DNA of 7,034 nt from an uncultured Campylobacter sp. GTDB taxonomy: Bacteria; Campylobacterota; Campylobacteria; Campylobacterales; Campylobacteraceae. The number at the start of each line of letters is the position of its first letter. Position 1 is the stretch's first letter. The notes under the pieces are model-generated. The model was not told the DNA's origin. It saw only the letters and a program-made list of their open reading frames with translations, and made no database searches. Below, in pieces: positions 1 to 6,110 of the stretch. The position numbers and the translations under genes were made by a program. Location: the NCBI RefSeq assembly GCF_938045535.1, contig NZ_CALIMQ010000006.1, forward strand, positions 1-7,034, read 5' to 3'.

Positions 1-86
1 AACTCATGTCGATGACCAGGAATTAGCTTATCAGTTCGCTTGATCCACGCTTCAACCTCAATTTTATTAAAAACATCGTTTACCAA
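1..86 (-). CDS. 5' end of an unrecognised gene, cut by the window edge
   Basis: On the minus strand a TTG codon at 86-84 opens a frame that stays open for 28 codons to the window edge. An AAAGGA Shine-Dalgarno sequence sits six bases upstream of it. The in-frame TAA a few codons upstream limits how far the start could move. The visible protein begins VNDVFNKIEVEAWIKR after the start residue and ends with the His-rich stretch IPGHRHE, which looks like real globular protein rather than AT-rich noise. The three plus-strand frames all stop within the first 50 bases or so, which favours the minus frame. It lies downstream of the membrane-protein gene on the same strand and could be its distal operon partner. 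I do not recognise the family. It could also be the remnant of a rearranged gene. Confidence 0.45.
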   Translation of the reverse strand, partial: MVNDVFNKIEVEAWIKRTDKLIPGHRHE

Positions 87-129
87 ATTTGATCCTTTTT
101 ATAAAATTTCCTAGCAAATTCAATCTCGG

Positions 130-149
130 TCAGTATCGTTTGATACTGA
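130..149. repeat. 8-bp hairpin, weak terminator candidate
   Basis: TCAGTATC and GATACTGA pair perfectly around a GTTT loop. On the plus strand the stem is followed by ATTTTATG, on the minus strand by a mixed sequence. It lies about 45 bases upstream of the edge gene's start on the minus strand, so it may sit in that gene's leader. It has no real U-tract, so a terminator role is weak. Confidence 0.4.
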
Positions 150-163
150 ATTTTATGAATTTA

Positions 164-218
164 CAAATTTAAACTCGCTATTGCTTTTAAATTCAAGCAA
201 CAAGTAAATTTAAATTTG
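164..218. repeat. Nested, nearly concentric inverted repeat
   Basis: The outer arms CAAATTTAAA (164-173) and TTTAAATTTG (209-218) are perfect inverted repeats. The inner arms TTGCTT (181-186) and AAGCAA (195-200) form a second hairpin whose centre falls within one base of the outer one (190.5 against 191). The outer arms are pure AT apart from the end base, and AAATTT words are common here, so chance formation is possible. The coincidence of the two centres is the reason to list it. Confidence 0.4.
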
Positions 219-320
219 CAAATTTAATATTTGGATCTGTTTGATCTGAATTAGTCCTCGGTTAAATCTAAATAGCATAGCAGTCTTTTTTATACCACAG
301 CTTGTTAATTGTTTAATCCC

Positions 321-377
321 CTATACCCACACCCAAGCTAGCCCTGAATATGTTTTTAGCGCCTCAAACTTTCTCAT
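321..377 (-). pseudogene. 18-codon ORF with good ribosome binding site; possibly a broken gene
   Basis: The ATG at 377-375 on the minus strand is preceded by AAAGGAT at normal spacing. It encodes MRKFEALKTYSGLAWVWV and stops at TAG (323-321). Past that TAG the same frame stays open for 36 more codons to a TAA at 212-210, so the unit reads as about 55 codons interrupted by one amber stop. It begins 25 bases after the end of the membrane-protein gene on the same strand. It may be a small peptide gene, a nonsense-disrupted remnant, or a chance ORF in AT-rich DNA. No family was recognised. The strong ribosome binding site is the main support. Confidence 0.3.
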
Positions 378-402
378 TTTTTTATCCTTTATCAAAAAAT
401 TG

Positions 403-1224
403 TTATTTACTTAAATTTTTATTTATATCTATATTAAAGACTGTAAAAATATAATCTCTTACCTTATCGTAATTTTCTTCATTGAAAGAAAATATATGTA
501 TAGAATAAAGTCTTTCGTTATTTCGCCTATAATCAGACCAATGTATGTCTTCTGCGTATTCAAGATTTATTTGAAATTTTGGAAATATTTTCCAAAAATT
601 TTTAAAACTTTTATTTTCATATCTATAAATTACCAAAAAAACTATAATTTCTAAAAATTCCGCAAACAATAATATAAATATTAAAAGTAATACACCTATT
701 AAAGATATGCCAAAAGTTCCTTTAATAAAGCTAATTATGAAAAAACTAACCAAAAATACCTTACCAAAAATAGTTGAAAATATCATATCTAAAAACCAAT
801 TTGCTTTAAAAGTTGTGTCTTTGTTAAATATTATATCTTCACTGCTAATTTCTTTAAAATTTTGATCATAATATGCAACTTTTGAATTATAAAAATAGGT
901 ATATTTTTTCTTTAAATTTATAATATTAAAACAATCAAATATCAAAAATACAACTATTGCAAAGCCAAATTTTATTATCGTTCGTTTTGTGTCATCAAAA
1001 TCTAAAATACCGCTTTCAAAATCGTCTAAGCAACTAATGCAAAACCCAGAAGCAGTAATCCAAAATATTAAAATAATCAAATAGTGTAAAATTAAAGGAA
1101 AACCAGAATAATCACGCAAAACTAGCGGTTCTTTGTCGTAGTCCCTAGTCCTTTCTTTTCTTGGCACAGAGCTGGCTTCAAATTTATCCAAATCAAGCTC
1201 TCTATAAACGGAATTTCGATGCAT
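403..1224 (-). CDS. Unknown multi-pass membrane protein, 273 aa
   Basis: The protein has a charged, probably cytoplasmic N-terminal segment (residues 1-40). Hydrophobic stretches at about 41-63, 83-104, 150-170 and 172-200 could form four membrane helices. A polar loop at about 105-145 and a polar C-terminal domain at about 201-273 lie on either side of the last helices. No signal peptide, catalytic motif or known family was seen. The ATG at 1224 is the only ordinary start, because an in-frame TAA lies ten codons upstream. It has no Shine-Dalgarno sequence, unlike most genes in the window. The body of the gene is very AT-rich (positions 601-660 contain 8 G/C of 60), while the first 40 codons are less so (26 of 60 at 1141-1200). 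It is transcribed away from the core-gene block and looks like an accessory gene. An inner-membrane partner or immunity-type protein for the leftward genes is conceivable but not shown by the sequence. Confidence 0.72.
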   Translation of the reverse strand: MHRNSVYRELDLDKFEASSVPRKERTRDYDKEPLVLRDYSGFPLILHYLIILIFWITASGFCISCLDDFESGILDFDDTKRTIIKFGFAIVVFLIFDCFNIINLKKKYTYFYNSKVAYYDQNFKEISSEDIIFNKDTTFKANWFLDMIFSTIFGKVFLVSFFIISFIKGTFGISLIGVLLLIFILLFAEFLEIIVFLVIYRYENKSFKNFWKIFPKFQINLEYAEDIHWSDYRRNNERLYSIHIFSFNEENYDKVRDYIFTVFNIDINKNLSK

Positions 1225-1245
1225 TCTATACGAAAGGAGATTAAA

Positions 1246-1253
1246 ATTTTATA
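1246..1253 (-). promoter_or_regulatory. Candidate -10 box for the leftward membrane-protein gene
   Basis: The minus strand reads TATAAAAT here, 21 bases before the ATG at 1224. Transcription from it would give a leader of roughly 15 bases with no Shine-Dalgarno sequence. No convincing -35 was seen, which is usual for campylobacterial promoters. The call rests on one AT-rich motif. Confidence 0.35.
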
Positions 1254-1408
1254 AAACGACAAGTGAAATTTCGGTTTTGCCGCTGCGACAAGCTGCAGGT
1301 TGATCTGCGATTTTCAAACGCAAAAAAAGCGCTTAAAAGCCTCGTGAGCCGAAGTGGAATTTAGACGCAACGGCGGCGTTCTGCTTTGCAATTTGAGTTA
1401 AAATTTGA

Positions 1409-1414
1409 TATGAT
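1409..1414 (+). promoter_or_regulatory. Candidate -10 box for the HDOD-like/rnr/holA operon
   Basis: TATGAT matches the sigma-70 -10 consensus at five of six bases and follows a T/A-rich stretch. A transcript would begin near 1421 and leave about 26 bases before the ATG at 1447. This also argues against the in-frame TTG at 1414 as the translation start, since it would lie inside the promoter. Confidence 0.45.
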
Positions 1415-1446
1415 TGTGCGAAATTTATATTGAACGGCTTTTCAAA

Positions 1447-2679
1447 ATGAATAAATTTATAACCCAAAAAATAGGCGCACTCGCGGGTTTTAGCGATGAA
1501 ATTTTAAAAATTTTAGCATCGTTTGACGCGGATGTTTCGGACGCCAGGCTCGCTTTGCAAATTTCAAAAAATGCTCCCCTCACAGATAAAATTTTAGATT
1601 TAGCCTTTTGCGGTTTGTCTAAATTTAGCGCCGAAGGGCTTGCGGGGCAAAATTTCGCTACTGCAGATGAGCGGTGCGATCTACAAGGCGCGGAGCCTAT
1701 AAAGTATGGCTTGCAAGACGCCGCAGACGAGTGGCGGCAAAACGAGTGTATCTCGAGCGAGCAAAAAGGTGCAGACTTAGCAGGGCGGGGCGATAGTCTC
1801 AAATTTAATCACTCAAATGACGCAAGCGGCGCGAACTACAGCGACGAGAATTTTAAATTTAACCCCTCGCAGGCCGCGAGCGATACACAGCGGCAAAATC
1901 AGCACGCCGCTGCGAGAGCTGATTGCACGCTAGGTTCGGGTGTTTCTGCGCAAGCCGAACGAGTGCATGGGCGAGAGCCGATACAAGCGCAGCAGCAAAA
2001 ACAGGAGCAAGAATGTGGGAGAGCGCAGGAGCAGGGACAAGAGCAGGGCGCCGCGGCACTAAAAACGCTAAATTTACAGCGAGCGTTTGAGCTTTACGGG
2101 CGCGAGCAGATGCGGGCGTTTTTTCTATTCGCGGTATTTGACGAGATGCTAAAGCCGAGCCTGCAGGCGTATCGCATCGATCGCGAAAAGCTCACGCAGG
2201 TCTCGCTGCTGCGAAATCTGCTTATGTTTTCGTGGATCAAATCCTACCCGCAGATTGAGCAAAGTATCCTCTCAAGCGTGATTTTAGTGGAGTTCGGGCG
2301 GGTTTTTATCGACGAGCAGGTGTGCGCGGCGGGCAAGACGGAGGAATTTTACCATGCCATCAAAGGCTCGATCTTTCCGCAGGATTTTACCGACGTGGAG
2401 ATGAAATTTAGCGGCACGAACCGCGAGAGCGTCTCGCACGCGCTATTTGCGCATTTCGGGCTAGAGCAGATCGCGCAGGACGCGCTGTATTCAAACGCCC
2501 CCGACGACGCGCCTTTTGAGAACAAATCCCGCTACGCGATGCTAAAAATCGCCAAAACCGCGGTCAATATCTACCATCACTTCGACGAGCTTAGCATCGA
2601 CAACGCTTTAAATTTACTAGTCGAGTTCGGCTTCGAGCAGGAGGCGTTTTTAGAGGCGAAAGGCGAAATTTCGATATGA
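1447..2679 (+). CDS. HDOD-like domain protein with a large low-complexity insert
   Basis: The 410-residue protein has two well-folded-looking parts. Residues 1-60 resemble the start of an HDOD domain, with ISKNAPLTDKILDLAF (about 40-54) matching the family's pattern of Asp-Pro-x-Leu-Thr followed by a Leu-rich helix. Residues 205-295 resemble its second half: LNLQRAFELYGREQMRAFF fits the 'ai..LG...l..l' helix. EFGRVFI (282-288) falls where HD proteins carry His-Asp, and those metal ligands are absent, as is normal for HDOD proteins, which act in signalling rather than hydrolysis. Residues 300-410 form a further helical region. Between the halves lies a polar, Gln/Ala/Gly/Glu-rich insert (about 62-204). 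I chose the ATG at 1447 over the in-frame TTG at 1414 because a -10-like box overlaps the latter; neither has a strong Shine-Dalgarno sequence. The stop overlaps the rnr start (ATGA). The HDOD call is by pattern recognition only and the exact role is unknown. Confidence 0.65.
   Translation: MNKFITQKIGALAGFSDEILKILASFDADVSDARLALQISKNAPLTDKILDLAFCGLSKFSAEGLAGQNFATADERCDLQGAEPIKYGLQDAADEWRQNECISSEQKGADLAGRGDSLKFNHSNDASGANYSDENFKFNPSQAASDTQRQNQHAAARADCTLGSGVSAQAERVHGREPIQAQQQKQEQECGRAQEQGQEQGAAALKTLNLQRAFELYGREQMRAFFLFAVFDEMLKPSLQAYRIDREKLTQVSLLRNLLMFSWIKSYPQIEQSILSSVILVEFGRVFIDEQVCAAGKTEEFYHAIKGSIFPQDFTDVEMKFSGTNRESVSHALFAHFGLEQIAQDALYSNAPDDAPFENKSRYAMLKIAKTAVNIYHHFDELSIDNALNLLVEFGFEQEAFLEAKGEISI
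1630..2061 (+). repeat. Low-complexity insert region inside the HDOD-like gene
   Basis: This segment encodes residues 62-205, rich in Gln, Ala, Gly, Glu, Ser and Asp with few hydrophobic residues, and is likely disordered. It contains a degenerate internal repeat: residues 118-130 (LKFNHSNDASGAN) and 136-148 (FKFNPSQAASDTQ) align with an 18-codon offset, and both carry AAATTTAA at 1801 and 1855. The last part (about 1979-2045) is a run of Gln/Glu codons. The reading frame is intact throughout. Confidence 0.6.
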
Positions 2680-4598
2680 AAGAGTTCCTGCGCGCCTTTA
2701 ACTTGGGCGTATTTGAAAAGGATCTTAGCGGCGAGCAAAAGGAGCTCGTGCGCAACCTCCTAAATATCGGCGCTATCAGCGCGCACAAGGGCAAGCTCTA
2801 CCTAAACGACGGCTATGTTTTCGGCAGGCTCGACATCGCGCGTGACGGCACGGGCTATCTGCAAAGCTTTGACGACCGCTTCAAAGCAGATCTTATCATC
2901 GAAAACAGATATCTAAGCGGCGTGCATCTGGGCGATCTGATCCTAGCAAAAATTTTAAGCTCAAGAAAGTCCCGCCTGCACGCAAAGGTGCTGATGTGCG
3001 TCAAGCCCGCATTTTTAACGAGCGTGGTTTATACCAAAAGCTTCGGGCGCGAAATTTTAGGCGTGAACGTCAAAACCGGCCTCGCAAATCCGCTCAAAGC
3101 CACGCAAAAATCGCTAAAGCAGCTGCCCGCAAACACCCTTTTAAAGATTGATAATCTAACGAACGAGATTACCGAGGTGATCGGAAACTTATCCGATCCC
3201 TTCGTCGATGAGAAAATTTCTTTAGCGATCTACGATAAGAACGACGAATTTAACGAAGCGTGCAAGCAGCAAGCCGCGAGCTTCGGCAGAGAAGTGGACG
3301 AGGCGCTGTATCCGCAGCGCGTGGATTTACAGCATCTGCCCTTTTGCACCATCGATCCCATCGACGCCAAGGACTTCGACGACGCGATCTATTTTGACGT
3401 AAAAGAGCGCACGCTTTACGTCGCGATCGCCGATGTGAGCGAATACGTGAGCGAATACTCGCCGATCGATAAGGAGGCAAAATTTCGCGGCTTTTCGATC
3501 TACTTCCCGCACCGATCCGTGCCGATGCTACCGCGCGAGCTTAGCGAAAACATCTGCTCGCTGATGCCTGATCTGCCGAGGCTAGCCTTTGTTTTTAAAA
3601 TCTCTTTGGATGAAAATTTGAACCCGCAAAAAGAGGAGCTTTTCGAAGCGATTATAAGATCAAAGCGCCGCTACGATTACGACGAGGTCGATGAAATTTT
3701 ACGCACCCGCAAGGCGTGCGAGCCTGAAATTTTAAGCTGGCTCTTGCCGCTTAATGAAATTTGCGAGTGCCTGCGCCGCGCGAGGCTGAAGCGCGGATTT
3801 GATTTCCGCACCAAGGAACTTCGCATCACGCTTGATGAGCACGGCCTAATAAGCTCCACTCGCTTTGAGACCGACACCCCGTCGCACAAACTCATCGAGG
3901 ATTGTATGCTGCTAGCCAACAAAGCCGCTGCGGCGCGCATCGAGCGGGGCGTTTTTAGAAATCACGGCTCGGCGGAGCTTAAAAAAATTTACGCGCTGAT
4001 TGACGATCTAGCGCTGTTTGGCATCGACGCGCCGTATCAGAGCAACCTTGCTAAGATGATCGGCGAAATCCAAGCGCAAGCCGATGCCATGGGGATCCGC
4101 GAGGAGGTCGATAAGCTCATCATCAAGGCTCAAAAGCGCGCCGAGTACGGATCCGAATCGCGCGGGCATTTCGGGCTCGGATTTGATAACTACACGCACT
4201 TCACGAGCCCGATCAGACGCTATTCCGATCTCATTTTGCACCGCTTGCTAAAGGCGCAGATGAGGGGAGATGAAAAATTTTATAATTACCTGCTTTTAAA
4301 CATTGACGCGACGTGCGCGCGGTTAAACGAGCTAGAGCGCGAGGCGGATAAGGTCGCGTTTGATTTTATGGACCGAAAATTTGCGCGCTGGGCTGCGGAA
4401 CGCTTAGGCAAAAAATTCCGCTGTTATATCGACGAAAACGGAAATTCCGTCACCGCAAAGCTAGACGACAAGCTAAAGGGGGCTAAAATTTTAGTTTCAA
4501 ATTTCGCCGGCGACATTTTAACGCCCGTGCTAGTCGAGCTTACGGACGCAAACATCGCTAGCGGAGTGATCTTAGGCAGGGTGGTAAAGAAAATCTGA
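2676..4598 (+). CDS. rnr: Ribonuclease R (RNB-family 3'-5' exoribonuclease)
   Basis: The 640-residue enzyme degrades RNA from the 3' end to nucleoside 5'-monophosphates, including structured RNA, in the cytoplasm. N-terminal cold-shock-like OB domains occupy roughly residues 30-170. The RNB catalytic domain covers about 215-540. Its signature TIDPIDAKDFDDA places the four metal-binding aspartates at D227, D233, D235 and D236, with the same spacing as in E. coli RNase II. The conserved EDCMLLANKAAA (408-419) and HFTSPIRRYSDLILHR (508-523) motifs are present. The remaining ~75 C-terminal residues form only a reduced S1/OB-like segment. The protein is much shorter than E. coli RNase R (about 813 aa) because the N-terminal helix-turn-helix and the basic C-terminal tail are missing; a similar short form is known in H. 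pylori. The ATG overlaps the upstream stop and has only a distant AAAGG, so translational coupling is likely. The stop overlaps the holA start by one base. Confidence 0.97.
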   Translation: MKEFLRAFNLGVFEKDLSGEQKELVRNLLNIGAISAHKGKLYLNDGYVFGRLDIARDGTGYLQSFDDRFKADLIIENRYLSGVHLGDLILAKILSSRKSRLHAKVLMCVKPAFLTSVVYTKSFGREILGVNVKTGLANPLKATQKSLKQLPANTLLKIDNLTNEITEVIGNLSDPFVDEKISLAIYDKNDEFNEACKQQAASFGREVDEALYPQRVDLQHLPFCTIDPIDAKDFDDAIYFDVKERTLYVAIADVSEYVSEYSPIDKEAKFRGFSIYFPHRSVPMLPRELSENICSLMPDLPRLAFVFKISLDENLNPQKEELFEAIIRSKRRYDYDEVDEILRTRKACEPEILSWLLPLNEICECLRRARLKRGFDFRTKELRITLDEHGLISSTRFETDTPSHKLIEDCMLLANKAAAARIERGVFRNHGSAELKKIYALIDDLALFGIDAPYQSNLAKMIGEIQAQADAMGIREEVDKLIIKAQKRAEYGSESRGHFGLGFDNYTHFTSPIRRYSDLILHRLLKAQMRGDEKFYNYLLLNIDATCARLNELEREADKVAFDFMDRKFARWAAERLGKKFRCYIDENGNSVTAKLDDKLKGAKILVSNFAGDILTPVLVELTDANIASGVILGRVVKKI

Positions 4599-5602
4599 TG
4601 TATAGGAGAGAATTTGACGGGCTTATCGCAAGCGGTAGAGTGCCGAATTTCGTGCTTTTGCGCGGCGGAGACGATTTTTCAAACGAGCTTTACGCGCAGC
4701 GATTGAAGCAAATTTACGCCGCGGAAAATTTTTTGAGTTTGTATTTTTTGGAGTATGATTTTGAGCAGGCGCGAAGCTTCTTGGAGCCCTCGCTTTTCGG
4801 CGGCAGCAACACGCTTCACATCAAAACCGCCTCGCTCATCAAAAAAGGGGAGCTGCGAAGGCTCATCGCGCTGTGCAAGGCGGACGCGAATAACCATCTG
4901 ATCTACGAGCTAAACGATAGCGAAATTTCTGTAAGCGCGGATTTTATCAAGGAATTTGAACGAAACGAAGTGAGGTTTTTCAGACCCTCGGGCATAAACG
5001 AAGCCATAGCGCTGCTTGCGCAAAAATGCGAGATGTGCGGGCTTTTTGCAAACACCGCCGCACTTAGCAGGATCTACGCCATCCACAACGAGAGCCTGAG
5101 CCTAAGCGCGAGCGAGATAGAAAAATTTGCAAGTCTGGGGCTTGAGCTTAGCCTGCAAAACGTAAATTTGATGGTTTATGGTCTTAGCGAGGTGAGCTAC
5201 GACGAGCTTTTTGATAAAATTTTCAGCCTTTGCGACTTTCGCGTAGATTTTTACAAAATGGCTCTGGGCGGCGGATACAACGAGATGGAGCTGATAAATT
5301 ATTTCTACCGCCTGATTTATAGAATTTTTCGCCTGCATGCTTACGTGAAAATAAACGGCAGATTTGATTTTAAGGCGGTTTTAGGCTATCAGCCGCCACC
5401 TTCCGTGGCCGCACAGATGCAGCGCTACGCCACTAGCTTTTCTACGCGGACGTTTTATAAAATTTTCGCTCACTTAAACGATTTGGAATTTGAACTCAAA
5501 AGCGAGAAGAACGCGGCGAAGGACGAGCTTTTGCTCGCGTCGTTTTTGAGGTTGCAGCACATGCTGTTAAGTTCGCTCGGGCAAAAAGCAAATATTAAGT
5601 GA
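4598..5602 (+). CDS. holA: DNA polymerase III delta subunit (clamp loader)
   Basis: The 334-residue protein fits the delta subunit, which opens the beta sliding clamp within the clamp-loader complex. The N-terminal FVLLRGGDDFSNE (18-30) matches the degenerate nucleotide-fold start typical of delta, which lacks a working P-loop. SLFGGSNTLHIKT (65-77) corresponds to the segment that touches beta. Residues about 134-205 form the small helical domain, and the C-terminal collar domain includes LGYQPPPSVAAQMQRYA (262-278), the family's 'G.pPF....q.r' motif. Length is typical of the family. Its ATG overlaps the rnr stop (TGATG) and lacks a good Shine-Dalgarno sequence, so it probably depends on coupling to rnr. 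Delta sequences diverge strongly, but the motif order and the neighbourhood (rnr before, rpsF after) support the call. Confidence 0.92.
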   Translation: MYRREFDGLIASGRVPNFVLLRGGDDFSNELYAQRLKQIYAAENFLSLYFLEYDFEQARSFLEPSLFGGSNTLHIKTASLIKKGELRRLIALCKADANNHLIYELNDSEISVSADFIKEFERNEVRFFRPSGINEAIALLAQKCEMCGLFANTAALSRIYAIHNESLSLSASEIEKFASLGLELSLQNVNLMVYGLSEVSYDELFDKIFSLCDFRVDFYKMALGGGYNEMELINYFYRLIYRIFRLHAYVKINGRFDFKAVLGYQPPPSVAAQMQRYATSFSTRTFYKIFAHLNDLEFELKSEKNAAKDELLLASFLRLQHMLLSSLGQKANIK

Positions 5603-5610
5603 AATTTTAG

Positions 5611-5616
5611 TAATAT
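5611..5616 (+). promoter_or_regulatory. Candidate -10 box for the rpsF-ssb-rpsR operon
   Basis: TAATAT lies just after the holA stop, followed by a T-rich stretch. A start near 5622 would include the hairpin at 5643-5665 in the mRNA leader. An alternative -10, TAAAAT at 5666-5671 directly downstream of the hairpin, would leave the hairpin out of the transcript. The sequence alone does not decide between them, and read-through from holA is also possible. Confidence 0.35.
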
Positions 5617-5642
5617 CTCTTCGCATTTTTTGCAAAATCCTT

Positions 5643-5665
5643 GCCCGCAGACACCGTTTGCGAGC
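5643..5665 (+). promoter_or_regulatory. rpsF leader hairpin, candidate S6:S18 autoregulatory site
   Basis: CGCAGAC (5646-5652) pairs with GTTTGCG (5656-5662), including one G-U pair, around an ACC triloop. After a C/A mismatch two further pairs (GC at 5643-5644 with GC at 5664-5665) extend the stem. The apex contains CACCG. Bacterial rpsF leaders are known to carry a CCG-containing hairpin, mimicking the 16S site, that binds the S6:S18 complex. The position here, ten bases upstream of the rpsF Shine-Dalgarno sequence, suits translational control. The assignment is by resemblance only. Confidence 0.45.
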
Positions 5666-5686
5666 TAAAATCCATAAGGAGAATTT

Positions 5687-6100
5687 ATGAGAAACTACGA
5701 GGTTTTATTCATCGTTAAGCCCACGCTTACCGACGATGAAGTTAAAACAAAAGTCGATTTCGTCAAAGAAATCATAACCAAAAACGGCGGAGAAATCGCT
5801 TCTGTGATCGAAATGGGCGCTAGAAAGCTAGCCTATAAGATCGATAAATATGAGCGCGGAGTTTATTTCGTAATCTATTTTAAAGCCGAGCCGAACTTGA
5901 TCTCCGAGCTTGTTAGAAATCTGCGCATCAACGAAGATATCATTAGATTTTTGACCGTCAAATATGAGACTAAGCGCGAAATTTCCGCTTGGGATAAGCT
6001 AAGCAAAGGCATCAAACTAAGCCCTGCGAAAAAAGAGCGCGAGCCAAAAGCGCCGGTAGAGCCAAAAGAGCCTGAAGAAGCAGCCAAAGAGGGCGAATAA
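5687..6100 (+). CDS. rpsF: 30S ribosomal protein S6
   Basis: S6 binds the central domain of 16S rRNA as a heterodimer with S18 on the platform of the small subunit. The start MRNYEVLFIVKPTLTDDE is the classic first strand and turn of the family. ARKLAYKIDKYERGVYF (45-61) and NEDIIRFLTVK (82-92) complete the ferredoxin-like fold. Residues 1-95 form the core. Residues about 113-137 are a Lys/Glu/Pro/Ala tail with EPK-type repeats, so the total (137) is close to E. coli S6. Translation starts at an ATG five bases after a perfect AAGGAG (5676-5681). It is the first gene of the S6-SSB-S18 trio and ends ten bases before ssb. Confidence 0.98.
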   Translation: MRNYEVLFIVKPTLTDDEVKTKVDFVKEIITKNGGEIASVIEMGARKLAYKIDKYERGVYFVIYFKAEPNLISELVRNLRINEDIIRFLTVKYETKREISAWDKLSKGIKLSPAKKEREPKAPVEPKEPEEAAKEGE

Positions 6101-6110
6101 AGGATAAAAC

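Larger units (their letters stand above)
87..402. other. AT-rich stretch between leftward genes, mostly non-coding
   Basis: These 316 bases lie between the edge gene and the membrane-protein gene. They hold one short ORF with a ribosome binding site (321-377, minus), a nested AT-rich inverted repeat (164-218) and a small hairpin (130-149). Several AAATTT words occur. No RNA gene or mobile-element end is visible. The composition and the stop-broken frame suggest decayed accessory DNA, but this is inference. Confidence 0.5.

Noticed and set aside
1233..1239. Perfect AAAGGAG Shine-Dalgarno-like sequence on the plus strand
   Set aside because: No ATG, GTG or TTG with a lasting frame follows at normal spacing. 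The nearest GTG frame (1263, 33 codons) starts too far downstream.
1263..1364. 33-codon GTG frame on the plus strand in the divergent region
   Set aside because: No ribosome binding site at proper spacing, no recognisable product, and it lies in the promoter region of two divergent genes.
1414..1446. Extended TTG start giving 11 more residues for the HDOD-like protein
   Set aside because: It overlaps a TATGAT -10-like box and has no Shine-Dalgarno sequence. The ATG at 1447 gives a more natural N-terminus.
1425..1802. 125-codon open frame on the minus strand opposite the HDOD-like gene
   Set aside because: It is antisense to a gene with a better start, domain match and coupling to rnr. Its Ser/Ala/Lys-rich composition is the mirror of the sense codons.
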